Below are positions 32,000 to 40,246 of a DNA stretch of 64,000 nucleotides, piece by piece (position 1 is the stretch's first letter; the number at the start of each line of letters is the position of its first letter). Source of the DNA: Solirubrobacter pauli. Lineage in GTDB: Bacteria > Actinomycetota > Thermoleophilia > Solirubrobacterales > Solirubrobacteraceae. Location: contig NZ_RBIL01000001.1 in NCBI RefSeq assembly GCF_003633755.1, positions 1,783,426 to 1,847,425 on the forward strand, given 5' to 3'. The translations under genes were made by a program, and so were the position numbers. The notes below the pieces were generated by a model. That model worked only from the letters and a program-made list of their open reading frames with translations. It made no database searches and was not told where the DNA came from.

Positions 32000-32664
32000 A
32001 GGCGCTCGTGCCGGTGCTGCTCGCGCTGCTCGTGCTGGCCGCGCCCGCGCGCGCGGAGGACCGGCTGGACCGCGCCGCCGCGGGGCTGAGGACCGCACCG
32101 CTGTACGTGCATCCCGAGCTGGAGTTCCTGCTCCCCGAAGCCGACCGGACGCTGATCGTCAGCCACCTGCGCGAGGCCTACCTGCCGTTCGACGTCAAGG
32201 TCGTCGCGCTGCCGTCGGTCGAGTCCGACGAGAGCGGTGGCGAGGCCGACCGGATGCTGTGGGCGCTCAACGACCGGCTGCCGAAGGCCAAGCGGCTGCT
32301 GATCAACGTCGACCAGCGCGGCAACTTCGAGCTGCTCAAGATCGACCTCGACCGCGACTTCGACGTGCCGTTCGAGCTCGAGTACGCCCGTGAGGAGGGC
32401 GCCAGGAACATCGTCCCGCGCCTGCGAGGCGTGTTCCAGATCGTCGCGCGGACCGGCGAGGACGGCTATTCGTATCAGCGTGAACGTCCCACCGACCCGC
32501 TCGAGCCGCTCCCCGAGGACCGGCCCGACGACTTCCTCGACGACAGCGACGACCGCACCACGCCGGACTGGGTCGTCCTGCTCTCCTGCGCGGTCGCGGG
32601 CCTCTTCACCGGCGCCATCTGCTGGGCCGGCTCGTTCCTCTTCCGGACCTACCGGCGTGCGTAG
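31996..32664 (+). CDS. Single-pass exported protein, paralogue 2 of 3
   Basis: 222 residues with a signal peptide (MKALVPVLLALLVLAAPARA), an exported domain whose core APLYVHPELEFLLPEADR matches the first and third operon members, and a C-terminal membrane anchor (about 192-216, VVLLSCAVAGLFTGAICWAG) followed by a short basic tail. It lacks the cytoplasmic CHCC module. Coupled on both sides: ATGA with the upstream gene, and an 8-base overlap with the downstream GTG. No known family is recognised. Confidence 0.7.
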   Translation: MKALVPVLLALLVLAAPARAEDRLDRAAAGLRTAPLYVHPELEFLLPEADRTLIVSHLREAYLPFDVKVVALPSVESDESGGEADRMLWALNDRLPKAKRLLINVDQRGNFELLKIDLDRDFDVPFELEYAREEGARNIVPRLRGVFQIVARTGEDGYSYQRERPTDPLEPLPEDRPDDFLDDSDDRTTPDWVVLLSCAVAGLFTGAICWAGSFLFRTYRRA

Positions 32665-33758
32665 GCTCCTGCTCGCCGCCGTGCTGCTGCTCGTCCTGTG
32701 GCCGGCGAGCGCCGCCGCCCAGGAGGTCGGCGCCGCCGCGACGGGGCTGGCACAGGGCCCGCTGCACGTGGACCCCTCGCTGCGATCGGCGCTCACCGAG
32801 CAGGAGCGGACCGACCTGGTCGCGCGGCTGCGGAACACCACGCCGCCCGTGCTCGTCGCGCTCGTCCCGCTCGTGGCCGGCGACTCCGTGGACGGCAAGC
32901 CGCGCCAGCTGCTGACCGTGCTGCGCCGTCGCACCGGCCGTGACGATGCCGCGTTCGTCACCGTCCAGGACGGCATCCTCTACGCCGAGACGCCGACGCC
33001 GACCGCCGAGGAAGACCCGGTGCGCGCCGCCGCCACCGTCGCCATCCTCGCCGAGGACCGCGACTACGACGAGCGGATCGCGACCACGCTGAACCGCTTC
33101 CTCGACGCGCTCGAGGACCCGGACGTGGTCGCCCACGCCGAGGAGCTGCGCGAGCGCCAGGACGCTGAGCGCTCCACCCCGAGGCGCTCGTCCGGCGTCC
33201 GGCGCGCTGACGCTTCCCGACCACGTGTTCGAGGCCGCGCACGGCGCCCGCCGCCGCGAGCTGCGGCAGACGGTCGAGCGTGAGCTGACCGACCTGGCCG
33301 CGCAGCTCGACGCCGAGCCCGTCCCGCGCGAGGCCCGTGCGCAGGAGCACTACCAGCGCGCGCTCGACGCCCGCGACACCGCCGGGCGGCTGCTCGCCGA
33401 CGAGGACGCGAGCGATGCGGACCTGGTCGGCGCGCTCGTGCTCGAGGACCTCGCGCAGACCGCGCTCGGCAACGCCCGCGCGCTCACCCACGGCCGGCCG
33501 GAAGCGCCGCCGGTGCCGCTGTGCGCGCTCAATCCGACGCACGGGCGCAGCACCACCACCGGTCGCTGGGGCTCGAGCCCGAAGCTCCCGGTGTGCCGGG
33601 CGTGCGCCCGTGACCTGAAGACCAACCGCGCACCCGAGGTGCTCGACGACGGCGGCCGCCCCTACCTGGAGCGCGACACCGTCTGGGCCCGTACGGCGTT
33701 CGGCGCGCTCGTGTCGGACCTGCCGACCGAGGTCGTGCGCGAGCGGGTCGAGCGCTAA
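32657..33758 (+). pseudogene. Paralogue 3 of 3, frameshifted between exported and CHCC domains
   Basis: GTG 32657 opens a signal peptide (VRRLLLAAVLLLVLWPASA) and an exported domain with GPLHVDPSLRSALTEQER, clearly related to its two neighbours. Around 33165-33225 the coding sense moves to another frame: GALTLPDHVFEAAHGARRR onward, ending at 33758 with a C-terminal module CALNPTHGRS, CRACAR and RDTVWARTAFGAL as in paralogue 1. No membrane segment is found between the halves, so a deletion as well as a frameshift is likely. Alternatively, a separate protein starts at GTG 33225, but no ribosome-binding site precedes it. Without a shift the first frame runs to 33283. Confidence 0.6.
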
Positions 33759-34633
33759 CGCACGAGCGCGAGCCGCTGCTCGGCCGCGCCGATCGTGACG
33801 CGCTGGCCCCAGTCGAGCGCGAGGTGGTCGGCCTCGATGCCGTCGCCGAACACGACGCCCTCGATCTCGCTCGTGACCGTGATCGTCTGCGCCGCCGCGA
33901 GCAGTCCGGCCGTGAGCGACGCGCCGGTCGTCGGGCTCTCCCACGCCTCGCGGACGAACCACGCGAGCTCCGGCGCGACCGGCGCGGGCAGCGCCAGCCG
34001 GCCCCGGTTGATGCTCTTCGCCCAGCCGGTGGCGCCGGTGCCGGTCGCGACGATCAAGCCGGAGGAGGACTGGTGCTCGCTGCGCCCGCCGACCGTCAGC
34101 GCGTACCGCGCCGACTGGTGCGTGCGGTGCCCGAGGAAGACCTCGTTGAGCGCGCGCAGCTCCTGGCCGTCGTCGAGCGCCGCGCGCACCATCGTGCGCG
34201 GCTCGATCGCGGCGCGGCCCGCCGCCAGGTCGGCGCACAGGTCCGCCAGCGCGGCCGGGCGGTGGGTGACGAGCACGCCCGGGAAGCGCTCGGGCTCCGG
34301 GTTGAGCCCGATCACGGGCTGCCCGCCGAGGTACTTGGAGACGTTGGCGACCAGGCCGTCCTGGCCGAGCACGACCACGACGTCGTCGTCGGCGAACAGG
34401 AAGCGGTCCAGGTCCTCGCGGCCGACGGTGGCGGTGCGCCACGTCGGCGGCACGGCGCCGAGCACGCGCGCCCGCGTCTCCTCGTAGCGCAGGTGGCGCT
34501 CCTCGACCTCGCCGATCTCGAGCCCCCGCTGCGCCAGGAAGAACCGCGCCTGCTCGCGCGTGCCGTGGCGCGCGAGCAGGTCGCGGAACTCGGTCGGCCG
34601 CTCGACGAGGACGAGGCGGGGGACGAGGCTCAC
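33755..34633 (-). CDS. NAD kinase-like protein
   Basis: A 292-residue protein of the ATP-NAD/diacylglycerol kinase fold. The GGDGT motif appears as LGQDGLVANVSKYL with the key Asp kept, the second signature is NEVFLGHRTHQ, and SGLIVATGTGATGWAKSI corresponds to the usual STPTGSTAY block. It diverges from housekeeping NAD kinases and may act on another nucleotide. It overlaps the upstream SPFH gene by four bases, and this pairing points to a shared membrane-linked function. Confidence 0.75.
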   Translation of the reverse strand: MSLVPRLVLVERPTEFRDLLARHGTREQARFFLAQRGLEIGEVEERHLRYEETRARVLGAVPPTWRTATVGREDLDRFLFADDDVVVVLGQDGLVANVSKYLGGQPVIGLNPEPERFPGVLVTHRPAALADLCADLAAGRAAIEPRTMVRAALDDGQELRALNEVFLGHRTHQSARYALTVGGRSEHQSSSGLIVATGTGATGWAKSINRGRLALPAPVAPELAWFVREAWESPTTGASLTAGLLAAAQTITVTSEIEGVVFGDGIEADHLALDWGQRVTIGAAEQRLALVR

Positions 34634-35625
34634 TTGGCCAACCGCGCCAGGACGGGGGTGAGCATGTCCGGCGTGACGGTCAGGTGCTCGACCTTGCCGA
34701 GGTTCCCGGCCAGCTCGCGCAGCGCGAGCGCCAGCAGCACGTCGGCGGGCATCTCGGCGTCGATCTTCGCCCGCTCGGCGTCGATCCGCAGCTGCGCCCC
34801 CTGCACCTCGTCGATGGTCACCGCCTTGCGCGCGGCCGCCAGCGCCTGGCGCTCGTCCGCGCCCTGCGCCTCGACCATCGCCGCGGCGGCCTGCTCCTCG
34901 GCGCGCTTGCGCTGGTTCGCGCCTTCACGGCCGACGAGCTCCTCCTCGCGGCGGGCCAGCTCGATCCGGTTCTGCAGCTCGTTCTCGGCGATCGCGCGCT
35001 CCTTCTCGACGGCCTGCGCGCGGCGCTGGAACGTCGCCTGGTCGGCGTCCTGCTGGATCGCCTCGCGCGTGGGCTGCTGCAACGCCTTCTCCAGCTCGGC
35101 CGTCGGTGCGACGGCGGCCACGCGGACCGCCACGACCTCGATGCCGAGGTCCTGCAGCGCCGGCTCGGCCGCGAGCCCGGCGGCGATGTGCGCCCGGATC
35201 GGCGCCACGCCGTCCGCCAGGATGCGGCGGACGTCGCGCTTGACGAGCTCGTCGATCACGAACTGCTGCGCGAGCTGCATGACGAGCCCGGCGAGCTGCT
35301 CGAGTGGCGTCTGGGTCCAACGCCCGCTGTCCAGGTCCACGGCGAAGTCGATCCGGCGTGCGACGCGCTGCGGGTCCACGACCCGGAACGTGATCACGCC
35401 CTGCACGGTCAGCGCCTGGAAGTCCGCGCTGCGCACATGGAACAGGAACGGCAGCTCGCGGTCGTCGATCGGCACCTCGGCGATCGCGGTGTTGATCGCG
35501 CGGAACCAGAACGCCTGCCCCGCGCCCTCGCGGCGCAGCGTCCCGTTCCGGTAGCCGAGCACGTGGTTGGTGGGCTCGGCCCGGAGGTGCCTGAAGAAGG
35601 GGTAGCGCTTGATCTCAGCCATCAT
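34630..35625 (-). CDS. SPFH/Band-7 domain protein
   Basis: A 331-residue stomatin/prohibitin-like protein. The SPFH domain spans about 20-200 (including VPIDDRELPFLFHVRSADFQAL and ITFRVVDPQRVARR), then a charged coiled coil about 195-275 (ERAIAENELQNRIELARREEE). No N-terminal membrane helix is visible, so it may attach to the membrane peripherally or through a partner. ATG 35625 or 35622 (ATGATG) could start it; the upstream AGAAAG is weak. Operon with the NAD-kinase-like gene. Confidence 0.87.
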   Translation of the reverse strand: MMAEIKRYPFFRHLRAEPTNHVLGYRNGTLRREGAGQAFWFRAINTAIAEVPIDDRELPFLFHVRSADFQALTVQGVITFRVVDPQRVARRIDFAVDLDSGRWTQTPLEQLAGLVMQLAQQFVIDELVKRDVRRILADGVAPIRAHIAAGLAAEPALQDLGIEVVAVRVAAVAPTAELEKALQQPTREAIQQDADQATFQRRAQAVEKERAIAENELQNRIELARREEELVGREGANQRKRAEEQAAAAMVEAQGADERQALAAARKAVTIDEVQGAQLRIDAERAKIDAEMPADVLLALALRELAGNLGKVEHLTVTPDMLTPVLARLAK

Positions 35626-35658
35626 CGTCCGTCTTTCTGGTCTCTTTGACCTGAAGGA

Positions 35659-36258
35659 CTATAGCGAGTTTTTGTCACTCTGACCCATATATGTGGCGAA
35701 GCGCCATTGCCAGGTCAATCCGACAAGGATGAACCCCCGCTGACCGACCCCGGGCCAGTCGAGCCCCAGCGCGACGAGCACCGGCACGATCGCGATCAGC
35801 GCGAAGCCCAGCCCGGCGACCTCGAGCCGGTAGCGCGTGCTCGGGACGAGCCGCAGCGAGACCAGCGCGGCCAGCAGCAGGCCGGCGAGGATGGCCAGCG
35901 TGCCGAGGTCGTGCAGCCGGCCGCCGAGCGTGCGCTCCACGCCGGCCGGCAGCTCGCCCGCGACCGTCTCCGTCGGCCACACGGCCGCCATCAGCAGCCC
36001 GATCGTCGCCGCCGCGAGCAGCCCGACGACCAGCGTGCGGGCGATCGGCCGCACGCGCACGCGGGCGGCGAGCAGCGCGCAGGCCCCGGTGGCCGCGGCC
36101 CACGCGAGGAACGCGACCGTCTGCACGGGCCGCGTCCAGCCGACGGCGTACTCGCTCACGAAGTGGTCGGAGGGCGGCAGGTCGGTCCGCAGCGCGTGCT
36201 CGAGCGCGACAAGGACGACGAAGCCCAGCAGGCCCGCGCGCACGATCCGGATCGCCAT
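35659..36258 (-). CDS. DUF998-type integral membrane protein
   Basis: A 199-residue protein with about six hydrophobic segments (VRAGLLGFVVLVALEHAL, VAFLAWAAATGACALLAA, TLVVGLLAAATIGLLMAAVW, LAILAGLLLAALVSL, VAGLGFALIAIVPVLVALGL, plus a short last one). The early motif DLPPSDHFVSEYAVG and the arrangement match DUF998. Function of the family is unknown. ATG 36258 follows the sigma-factor partner gene by 40 bases on the same strand. Confidence 0.82.
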   Translation of the reverse strand: MAIRIVRAGLLGFVVLVALEHALRTDLPPSDHFVSEYAVGWTRPVQTVAFLAWAAATGACALLAARVRVRPIARTLVVGLLAAATIGLLMAAVWPTETVAGELPAGVERTLGGRLHDLGTLAILAGLLLAALVSLRLVPSTRYRLEVAGLGFALIAIVPVLVALGLDWPGVGQRGFILVGLTWQWRFATYMGQSDKNSL

Positions 36259-36298
36259 CGTCGCGGCGTACCCGGCACCGCGCCGGGTGACGCCGCGC

Positions 36299-36664
36299 TC
36301 AGGAGAGACGGCGCCGCAGCGCTTCCGGCATCGGCCCGGGCCGCCGGGCCCGGTAGTCCGCGTCGGCGGCGCGCATGGCCGCCAGCGTCGCGGCGCAGGT
36401 CGCGCAGTCGCCGGCGTGCACGGGCGCCATGACCGCCTCGCCGTCGATCAGGCCGGCGAGGCGAGGCAGCTGAGCCCGGCACGGCTCGGGCGGGGCCGCG
36501 GCGCCCGCGAGCCGCAGCCGCCCGGCGGCCGCGAGGTCGGCGACGTCGACCCGCGTCACGCCGAGCAGCTCGGCGATCAGGTCGTAGTCGAGCCCGCTCT
36601 CGGCGAGGAGGGCGAGCACCTCGCGCTCAGGCCCGGGCAGGACGGTGTCCACGGCGGCGATCAT
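36299..36664 (-). CDS. Zinc-finger/HTH-like partner of the adjacent ECF sigma factor
   Basis: 121 residues. The N-terminal half (REVLALLAESGLDYDLIAEL then LGVTRVDVADLAAAGRL) looks like a sigma-70 region 4-type helix-turn-helix. The C-terminal half has HAGDCATCAATLAAM, the H-x3-C-x2-C core of zinc anti-sigma domains. No membrane segment, so a soluble anti-sigma-like protein. It diverges from the ECF gene at 36759. A bipartite promoter-like motif ends five bases before its ATG, so the transcript is probably leaderless. Confidence 0.7.
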   Translation of the reverse strand: MIAAVDTVLPGPEREVLALLAESGLDYDLIAELLGVTRVDVADLAAAGRLRLAGAAAPPEPCRAQLPRLAGLIDGEAVMAPVHAGDCATCAATLAAMRAADADYRARRPGPMPEALRRRLS

Positions 36665-36668
36665 CGCA

Positions 36669-36704
36669 CTCCCTAAGACGCACGCGCAGCCGCGGGGCTT
36701 ACGC
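36669..36704 (-). promoter_or_regulatory. Candidate alternative-sigma promoter of the anti-sigma-like gene
   Basis: On the minus strand: GCGTAAG (36704-36698), 15 bases, TGCGTCTTAGGGAG (36682-36669). An identical GCGTAAG-N15-TGCGTCTTAGGGAG lies before the collagen-like gene at 43116. The spacing and the GCGTC element fit -35/-10 blocks of an ECF sigma promoter. Confidence 0.6.
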
Positions 36705-36718
36705 CTCACCCCAGGGTG

Positions 36719-36735
36719 CCCCAGGATCCCTGGGG
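36719..36735. promoter_or_regulatory. Palindrome in the sigma/anti-sigma intergenic region
   Basis: CCCCAGG (36719-36725)-ATC-CCTGGGG (36729-36735). A second CCCCAGGG copy begins at 36709 and can pair with CCCTGGGG (36728-36735). Possible operator for one of the two divergent genes. Confidence 0.4.
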
Positions 36736-36741
36736 TCAAAG

Positions 36742-36760
36742 ATGAGGAGTGGCTCCTCAT
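36742..36760 (+). promoter_or_regulatory. Hairpin masking the ribosome-binding site of the ECF gene
   Basis: ATGAGGAG (36742-36749) pairs perfectly with CTCCTCAT (36753-36760) across a TGG loop. The GAGGAG is the Shine-Dalgarno sequence for ATG 36759, and the last two bases of the right arm are the first two of that start codon. Folding would hide both. Confidence 0.5.
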
Positions 36761-37340
36761 GACCGGGAAGCGCTCAGGCCGGAGGATTCGCTTCGTGTTC
36801 ACCGACCGCATGGAAGCTCAGCCCTTGGACCACGACGTGCTCGCCCGCCTCTTCGCGGCCCACGGCGACCGCGTGTACGCGTACTGCGTCCGGATGCTCG
36901 GCAACGAGCACGACGCCGCCGACGCCCTGCAGGACACGTTCCTCAACCTCGCCCGGCGCGGCGTCGACACCGGTGGCGACGAGAGCCGCCTGCGCTTCTA
37001 CGTCTTCGCCGCCGCCCGCAACGCGTGCTTCGACCTGCAGCGCCGTCGCCGCGACGAGGCGTCACTGGACGCGCTGCGCGAGGCGGGCGTGCCCGTCGAG
37101 CGCGGCACGCAGGCCGGGCCCGAGCAGGCCGCGCTGGACGGCGTGACCCGCGACGCCGTCCTCGGCGCACTCGCCCGCGTGCCCGAGCGTCAGCGCAAGG
37201 CGTGGCTGCTGCGTGAGCTGGGCGAGCTCTCCTACGACGAGGTCGGCGACCGGCTCGGCGTCAACGCGAACGCGGTCGCCCAGCTGCTGCACCGCACGCG
37301 CCGCGCGCTCCAGGCCTCGATCCCCGCCGCGGCGCTCTAG
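36759..37340 (+). CDS. ECF-type RNA polymerase sigma factor
   Basis: A 193-residue sigma-70 family protein. Region 2 is HDVLARLFAAHGDRVYAYC with the DAADALQDTFLNLARR helix and the R-x2-FYVFAAARNACFDLQRR segment; region 4 is the helix-turn-helix VPERQRKAWLLRELGELSYD followed by EVGDRLGVNANAVAQLLH. ATG 36759 was chosen because GAGGAG lies nine bases upstream; ATG 36810 would drop a poorly conserved leader. It diverges from a zinc-finger partner and converges by four bases on the LAL regulator. Confidence 0.88.
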   Translation: MTGKRSGRRIRFVFTDRMEAQPLDHDVLARLFAAHGDRVYAYCVRMLGNEHDAADALQDTFLNLARRGVDTGGDESRLRFYVFAAARNACFDLQRRRRDEASLDALREAGVPVERGTQAGPEQAALDGVTRDAVLGALARVPERQRKAWLLRELGELSYDEVGDRLGVNANAVAQLLHRTRRALQASIPAAAL

Positions 37341-40189
37341 GCGGCCGCCAGGGCCGCCGGCAGCTCGCGGCGCGAGCGCACGCCGAGCTTGCGGTAGACG
37401 CTGCCGAGGTGCATCTCGACCGTCTTCTGCGTCACGAACAGCGCCTGCGCGATGTCGCGGTTGGTCATGCCCTCCGCTGCCATCCGGGCGACGCGCGTCT
37501 CCGACGGGGTGAGCGCCGCCGGCGCCGCCGCCACGACCGGGACGGCCGCTGGAGCGAGGCCCGCCCGTGCCGCGAGCGCCGCCGCGCCGCAGCGGATGGC
37601 CAGCGCGTGGCCGTCGTCGAGCCGCGGCCGGGCCTGCGCGGTCGCACCGACCGCCGCGAGCGCCAGGCCGTGGTCGATCAGCGCCCGCGCGTGCTCGAGC
37701 GCGCCCAGCGAGCGTGAGAGCACGGCGACGGCCTCCGCCAGCAGCGAGATGCCCTCCTCCTGCCCGGCGACGAGGCCCGCCGCCCGCAGCGCGACCCCGA
37801 GCGCGCGCGGCGCGCCGAACGCCCGCGCGAGCGACACCTCCTCCAGCGCCAGCTCGCGCGCGGACCGCTCGTCCCCGAGCGCGTGGGCGACGAGCGCCGC
37901 CGTCGAGCGCCACGGCGTCACGGCCGGATTGCGCGCGCCCCACTCGAGCTCGCGCCGGCCCGTGGCCAGGAGCTCCTGGTAGGCCGCCTCGAGCTCGCCG
38001 CGGTGCACGCGCAGGCAGGCGCGGGCGTGCATGGCGTGGCTGTACGGCAGCGTGTCGGCGGCCTGCTCGCGCACGAAGCGGTCCGCGAACGCCTCCAGCT
38101 CCGCGTCGACCGTGCCCTGGTCGAGCGCGGTGTAGACGAGCGTGCCGAGCGCGGCGGCGAGGAAGCCCTGCGAGCCGTGCACGTCGGCGGCCAGTTCGAG
38201 CGCCGCCGACGCGTCGGCCAGCGCGTCCGACAGCCGCCCGCGCCGGTAGGCGACGAGCGAGCGCAGGCTCGAGGCGGTCGCGAACGCGATCCCCGACCCG
38301 CGCCGGCGCGCGTCCTCGAGCGCGCCCGAGTACAGGCGGTCCGCGTCGTCGTAGCGCTCCGCGAACATCAGCGCGACCGCGCCGGAGACGAACGCGTGCC
38401 CGCCCGCGGTCGGGTCGGTGGCCATCGCGCCGTAGGCGAGCCCGCGCGTGGCCAGCTCCGCGACCTCGTCCGCGGGACGACCGGCGGCGAACGCGTCGAA
38501 CGCGAGCCCGGTCAACCGGAAGCGGTCGAAGTACGTCTCGGGCACGTCGGGCGGGACCGGCAGCGCGGCGAGCCGGGGCGCGAGCAGCTTGCGCGCGGCG
38601 ATCGAGATGTAGGCGGAGCCGATCAGCTCCACCTCGAGCTGCTCGGCGAGCGCCGCGTCGGAGGGCGCCTCGCCACTCGGCGCGTCCGCTGCTCCGGCGT
38701 GCTCGCTCGCGGCGCCGGCCGCGTCGAGCCGCCCGAGCACGCGCTCGATCACGGCCACGGCGCGCACGGACTCGCCGGCGAACTTCAGCACCGGCGCCAG
38801 GTCGAGCGCCGCCTGCGCGGCCTGCCGGCCGTCCTGCGCCTCCTCCAGCGCGCGCTCCAGGTGCGCGATCGCCTCGGGGTCGCCGGCGCGGGCCTCCGCT
38901 CGCCCCAGCTCGAGCAGCACGCTCGCTCGAGCGGTGGCGGTCGGCGGCTCGGCGAGCGCCCGCCGCAGGTGCGTGACGGCGCCGCGCGGGTCGCCCAGCG
39001 CGAGCGCGCGACCGGCCGCCGCCCGCAGCGCGTCGACCGCCCACGGGTCGCCGGCGGGGGCCGCCGCCAGCAGCTGGGCACCGACCGCCTCGTCCGCGTC
39101 GCCGGCCGCCGCGAGCATGCGGGCCGCACGCCAGTGCAGCGCCGACCGGTCGGGCACGCTGTCGTAGACCGCCGCGCGCACGATCGGGTGCACGAAGCTC
39201 AGCCCGTCACTCTCCACCACCACTTCCGCGGCCAGCAGCGTGCGCAGCGCCGGGACGGGATCGTCGAGCGCGGCGAGCTGCGCGGCGGCGTGCAGCGACG
39301 CGCCGTCGCCGAGCACGGCCAGCGCGCGGGCGAGCGCGGTCGCGACGGTCGGCATGCGGGCGATCCGGGCGAGCACGACGGTCGCGACGCCCTGCGGGCC
39401 GAGCGCCTCGATCCGCGCGGCCTCGGCCGCGGTCGGCGCGATCCGCAGCGCGGTCAGCTCCCGCAGCAGCTCGCTCAACAACAGCGGGTTGCCCTGCGTG
39501 GCCTGCTCGCAGGCGCGCACGAACGCGGCCTCGGCCTGCGTGTCGAACACGTCGGTGAGCAGCCGCCCGACCGCGTCGCCGCTGAGCGGCCGGGGCCGCA
39601 GCACCTGCGCCGTGGGGTCGGCGACGAGCTGCGTGAGCGCGGGATCGGAGCCCTCGCTGATCGGCCGCGTCGCCACGAGCAGCAGCACGGGCGTCGCCTC
39701 GATCCGGCGCGCGAGGAACCCGAGGAACTGCAGCGAAGGCGCGTCGGACCACTGCGCGTCGTCGACGCTGATCACGAGTGGACCGTCGTCGCCGAGGTTG
39801 GCGGTCAGCCAGTACAGGCCGTGCAGCCGCTGGAAGACGGCGTCGTCGCCGACCGCGGTCGGCGCGGGCTGTGCGGGTGCGAACATCGCCCCGGCGAGCG
39901 CGGCCGCACCCGCCAGCCACCGCTCGCGCTCGTCCGGCGCCGCCTGGTGCAGCAGCGGCTCGAACAGCTGGCGCACGACGCCGAAGCCGAACCCCGACTC
40001 GAGCTCGCTCGCCCGCGCGTGCAGCCGGCGCAGGCCGTCCGCGCGGGCGCGCTCGTGCGTCGCGCGCACGAGGCTCGTCTTGCCCAGCCCGCCGGCCGCC
40101 TCCAGCACGACCAACGCCCCGGCACCGTCCCGGACCCGCGCGAGCGCGTCCGCCAGCGCCCGTTCCTCCGCACCCCGCTCGAGTAGCAC
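37337..40189 (-). CDS. LAL-type LuxR regulator with AAA ATPase
   Basis: A 950-residue large ATP-binding LuxR regulator. Walker A EAAGGLGKTSLV is near residue 33, Walker B PLVISVDDAQWSD near 139, a long helical repeat region covers about 350-880, and the C-terminal LuxR helix-turn-helix is LTPSETRVARMAAEGMTNRD followed by IAQALFVTQKTVEMHL. Such proteins turn on catabolic or biosynthetic operons when a ligand binds. It diverges from a similar protein at 40247 with 57 bases between starts. Confidence 0.92.
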   Translation of the reverse strand: MLLERGAEERALADALARVRDGAGALVVLEAAGGLGKTSLVRATHERARADGLRRLHARASELESGFGFGVVRQLFEPLLHQAAPDERERWLAGAAALAGAMFAPAQPAPTAVGDDAVFQRLHGLYWLTANLGDDGPLVISVDDAQWSDAPSLQFLGFLARRIEATPVLLLVATRPISEGSDPALTQLVADPTAQVLRPRPLSGDAVGRLLTDVFDTQAEAAFVRACEQATQGNPLLLSELLRELTALRIAPTAAEAARIEALGPQGVATVVLARIARMPTVATALARALAVLGDGASLHAAAQLAALDDPVPALRTLLAAEVVVESDGLSFVHPIVRAAVYDSVPDRSALHWRAARMLAAAGDADEAVGAQLLAAAPAGDPWAVDALRAAAGRALALGDPRGAVTHLRRALAEPPTATARASVLLELGRAEARAGDPEAIAHLERALEEAQDGRQAAQAALDLAPVLKFAGESVRAVAVIERVLGRLDAAGAASEHAGAADAPSGEAPSDAALAEQLEVELIGSAYISIAARKLLAPRLAALPVPPDVPETYFDRFRLTGLAFDAFAAGRPADEVAELATRGLAYGAMATDPTAGGHAFVSGAVALMFAERYDDADRLYSGALEDARRRGSGIAFATASSLRSLVAYRRGRLSDALADASAALELAADVHGSQGFLAAALGTLVYTALDQGTVDAELEAFADRFVREQAADTLPYSHAMHARACLRVHRGELEAAYQELLATGRRELEWGARNPAVTPWRSTAALVAHALGDERSARELALEEVSLARAFGAPRALGVALRAAGLVAGQEEGISLLAEAVAVLSRSLGALEHARALIDHGLALAAVGATAQARPRLDDGHALAIRCGAAALAARAGLAPAAVPVVAAAPAALTPSETRVARMAAEGMTNRDIAQALFVTQKTVEMHLGSVYRKLGVRSRRELPAALAAA

Positions 40190-40210
40190 CAGCGCCGCAT
40201 CCTACGCGCG

Positions 40211-40239
40211 TTGCCGCGCCAACTGCCGCGGCTTATGAT
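40211..40239 (+). promoter_or_regulatory. Promoter of the second LAL regulator
   Basis: TTGCCG (40211-40216), 17 bases, TATGAT (40234-40239). The predicted start of transcription coincides with GTG 40247, giving a leaderless message. This decides that start over the ATG at 40235, which lies inside the -10 element. Confidence 0.6.
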
Positions 40240-40246
40240 CGGCGGC

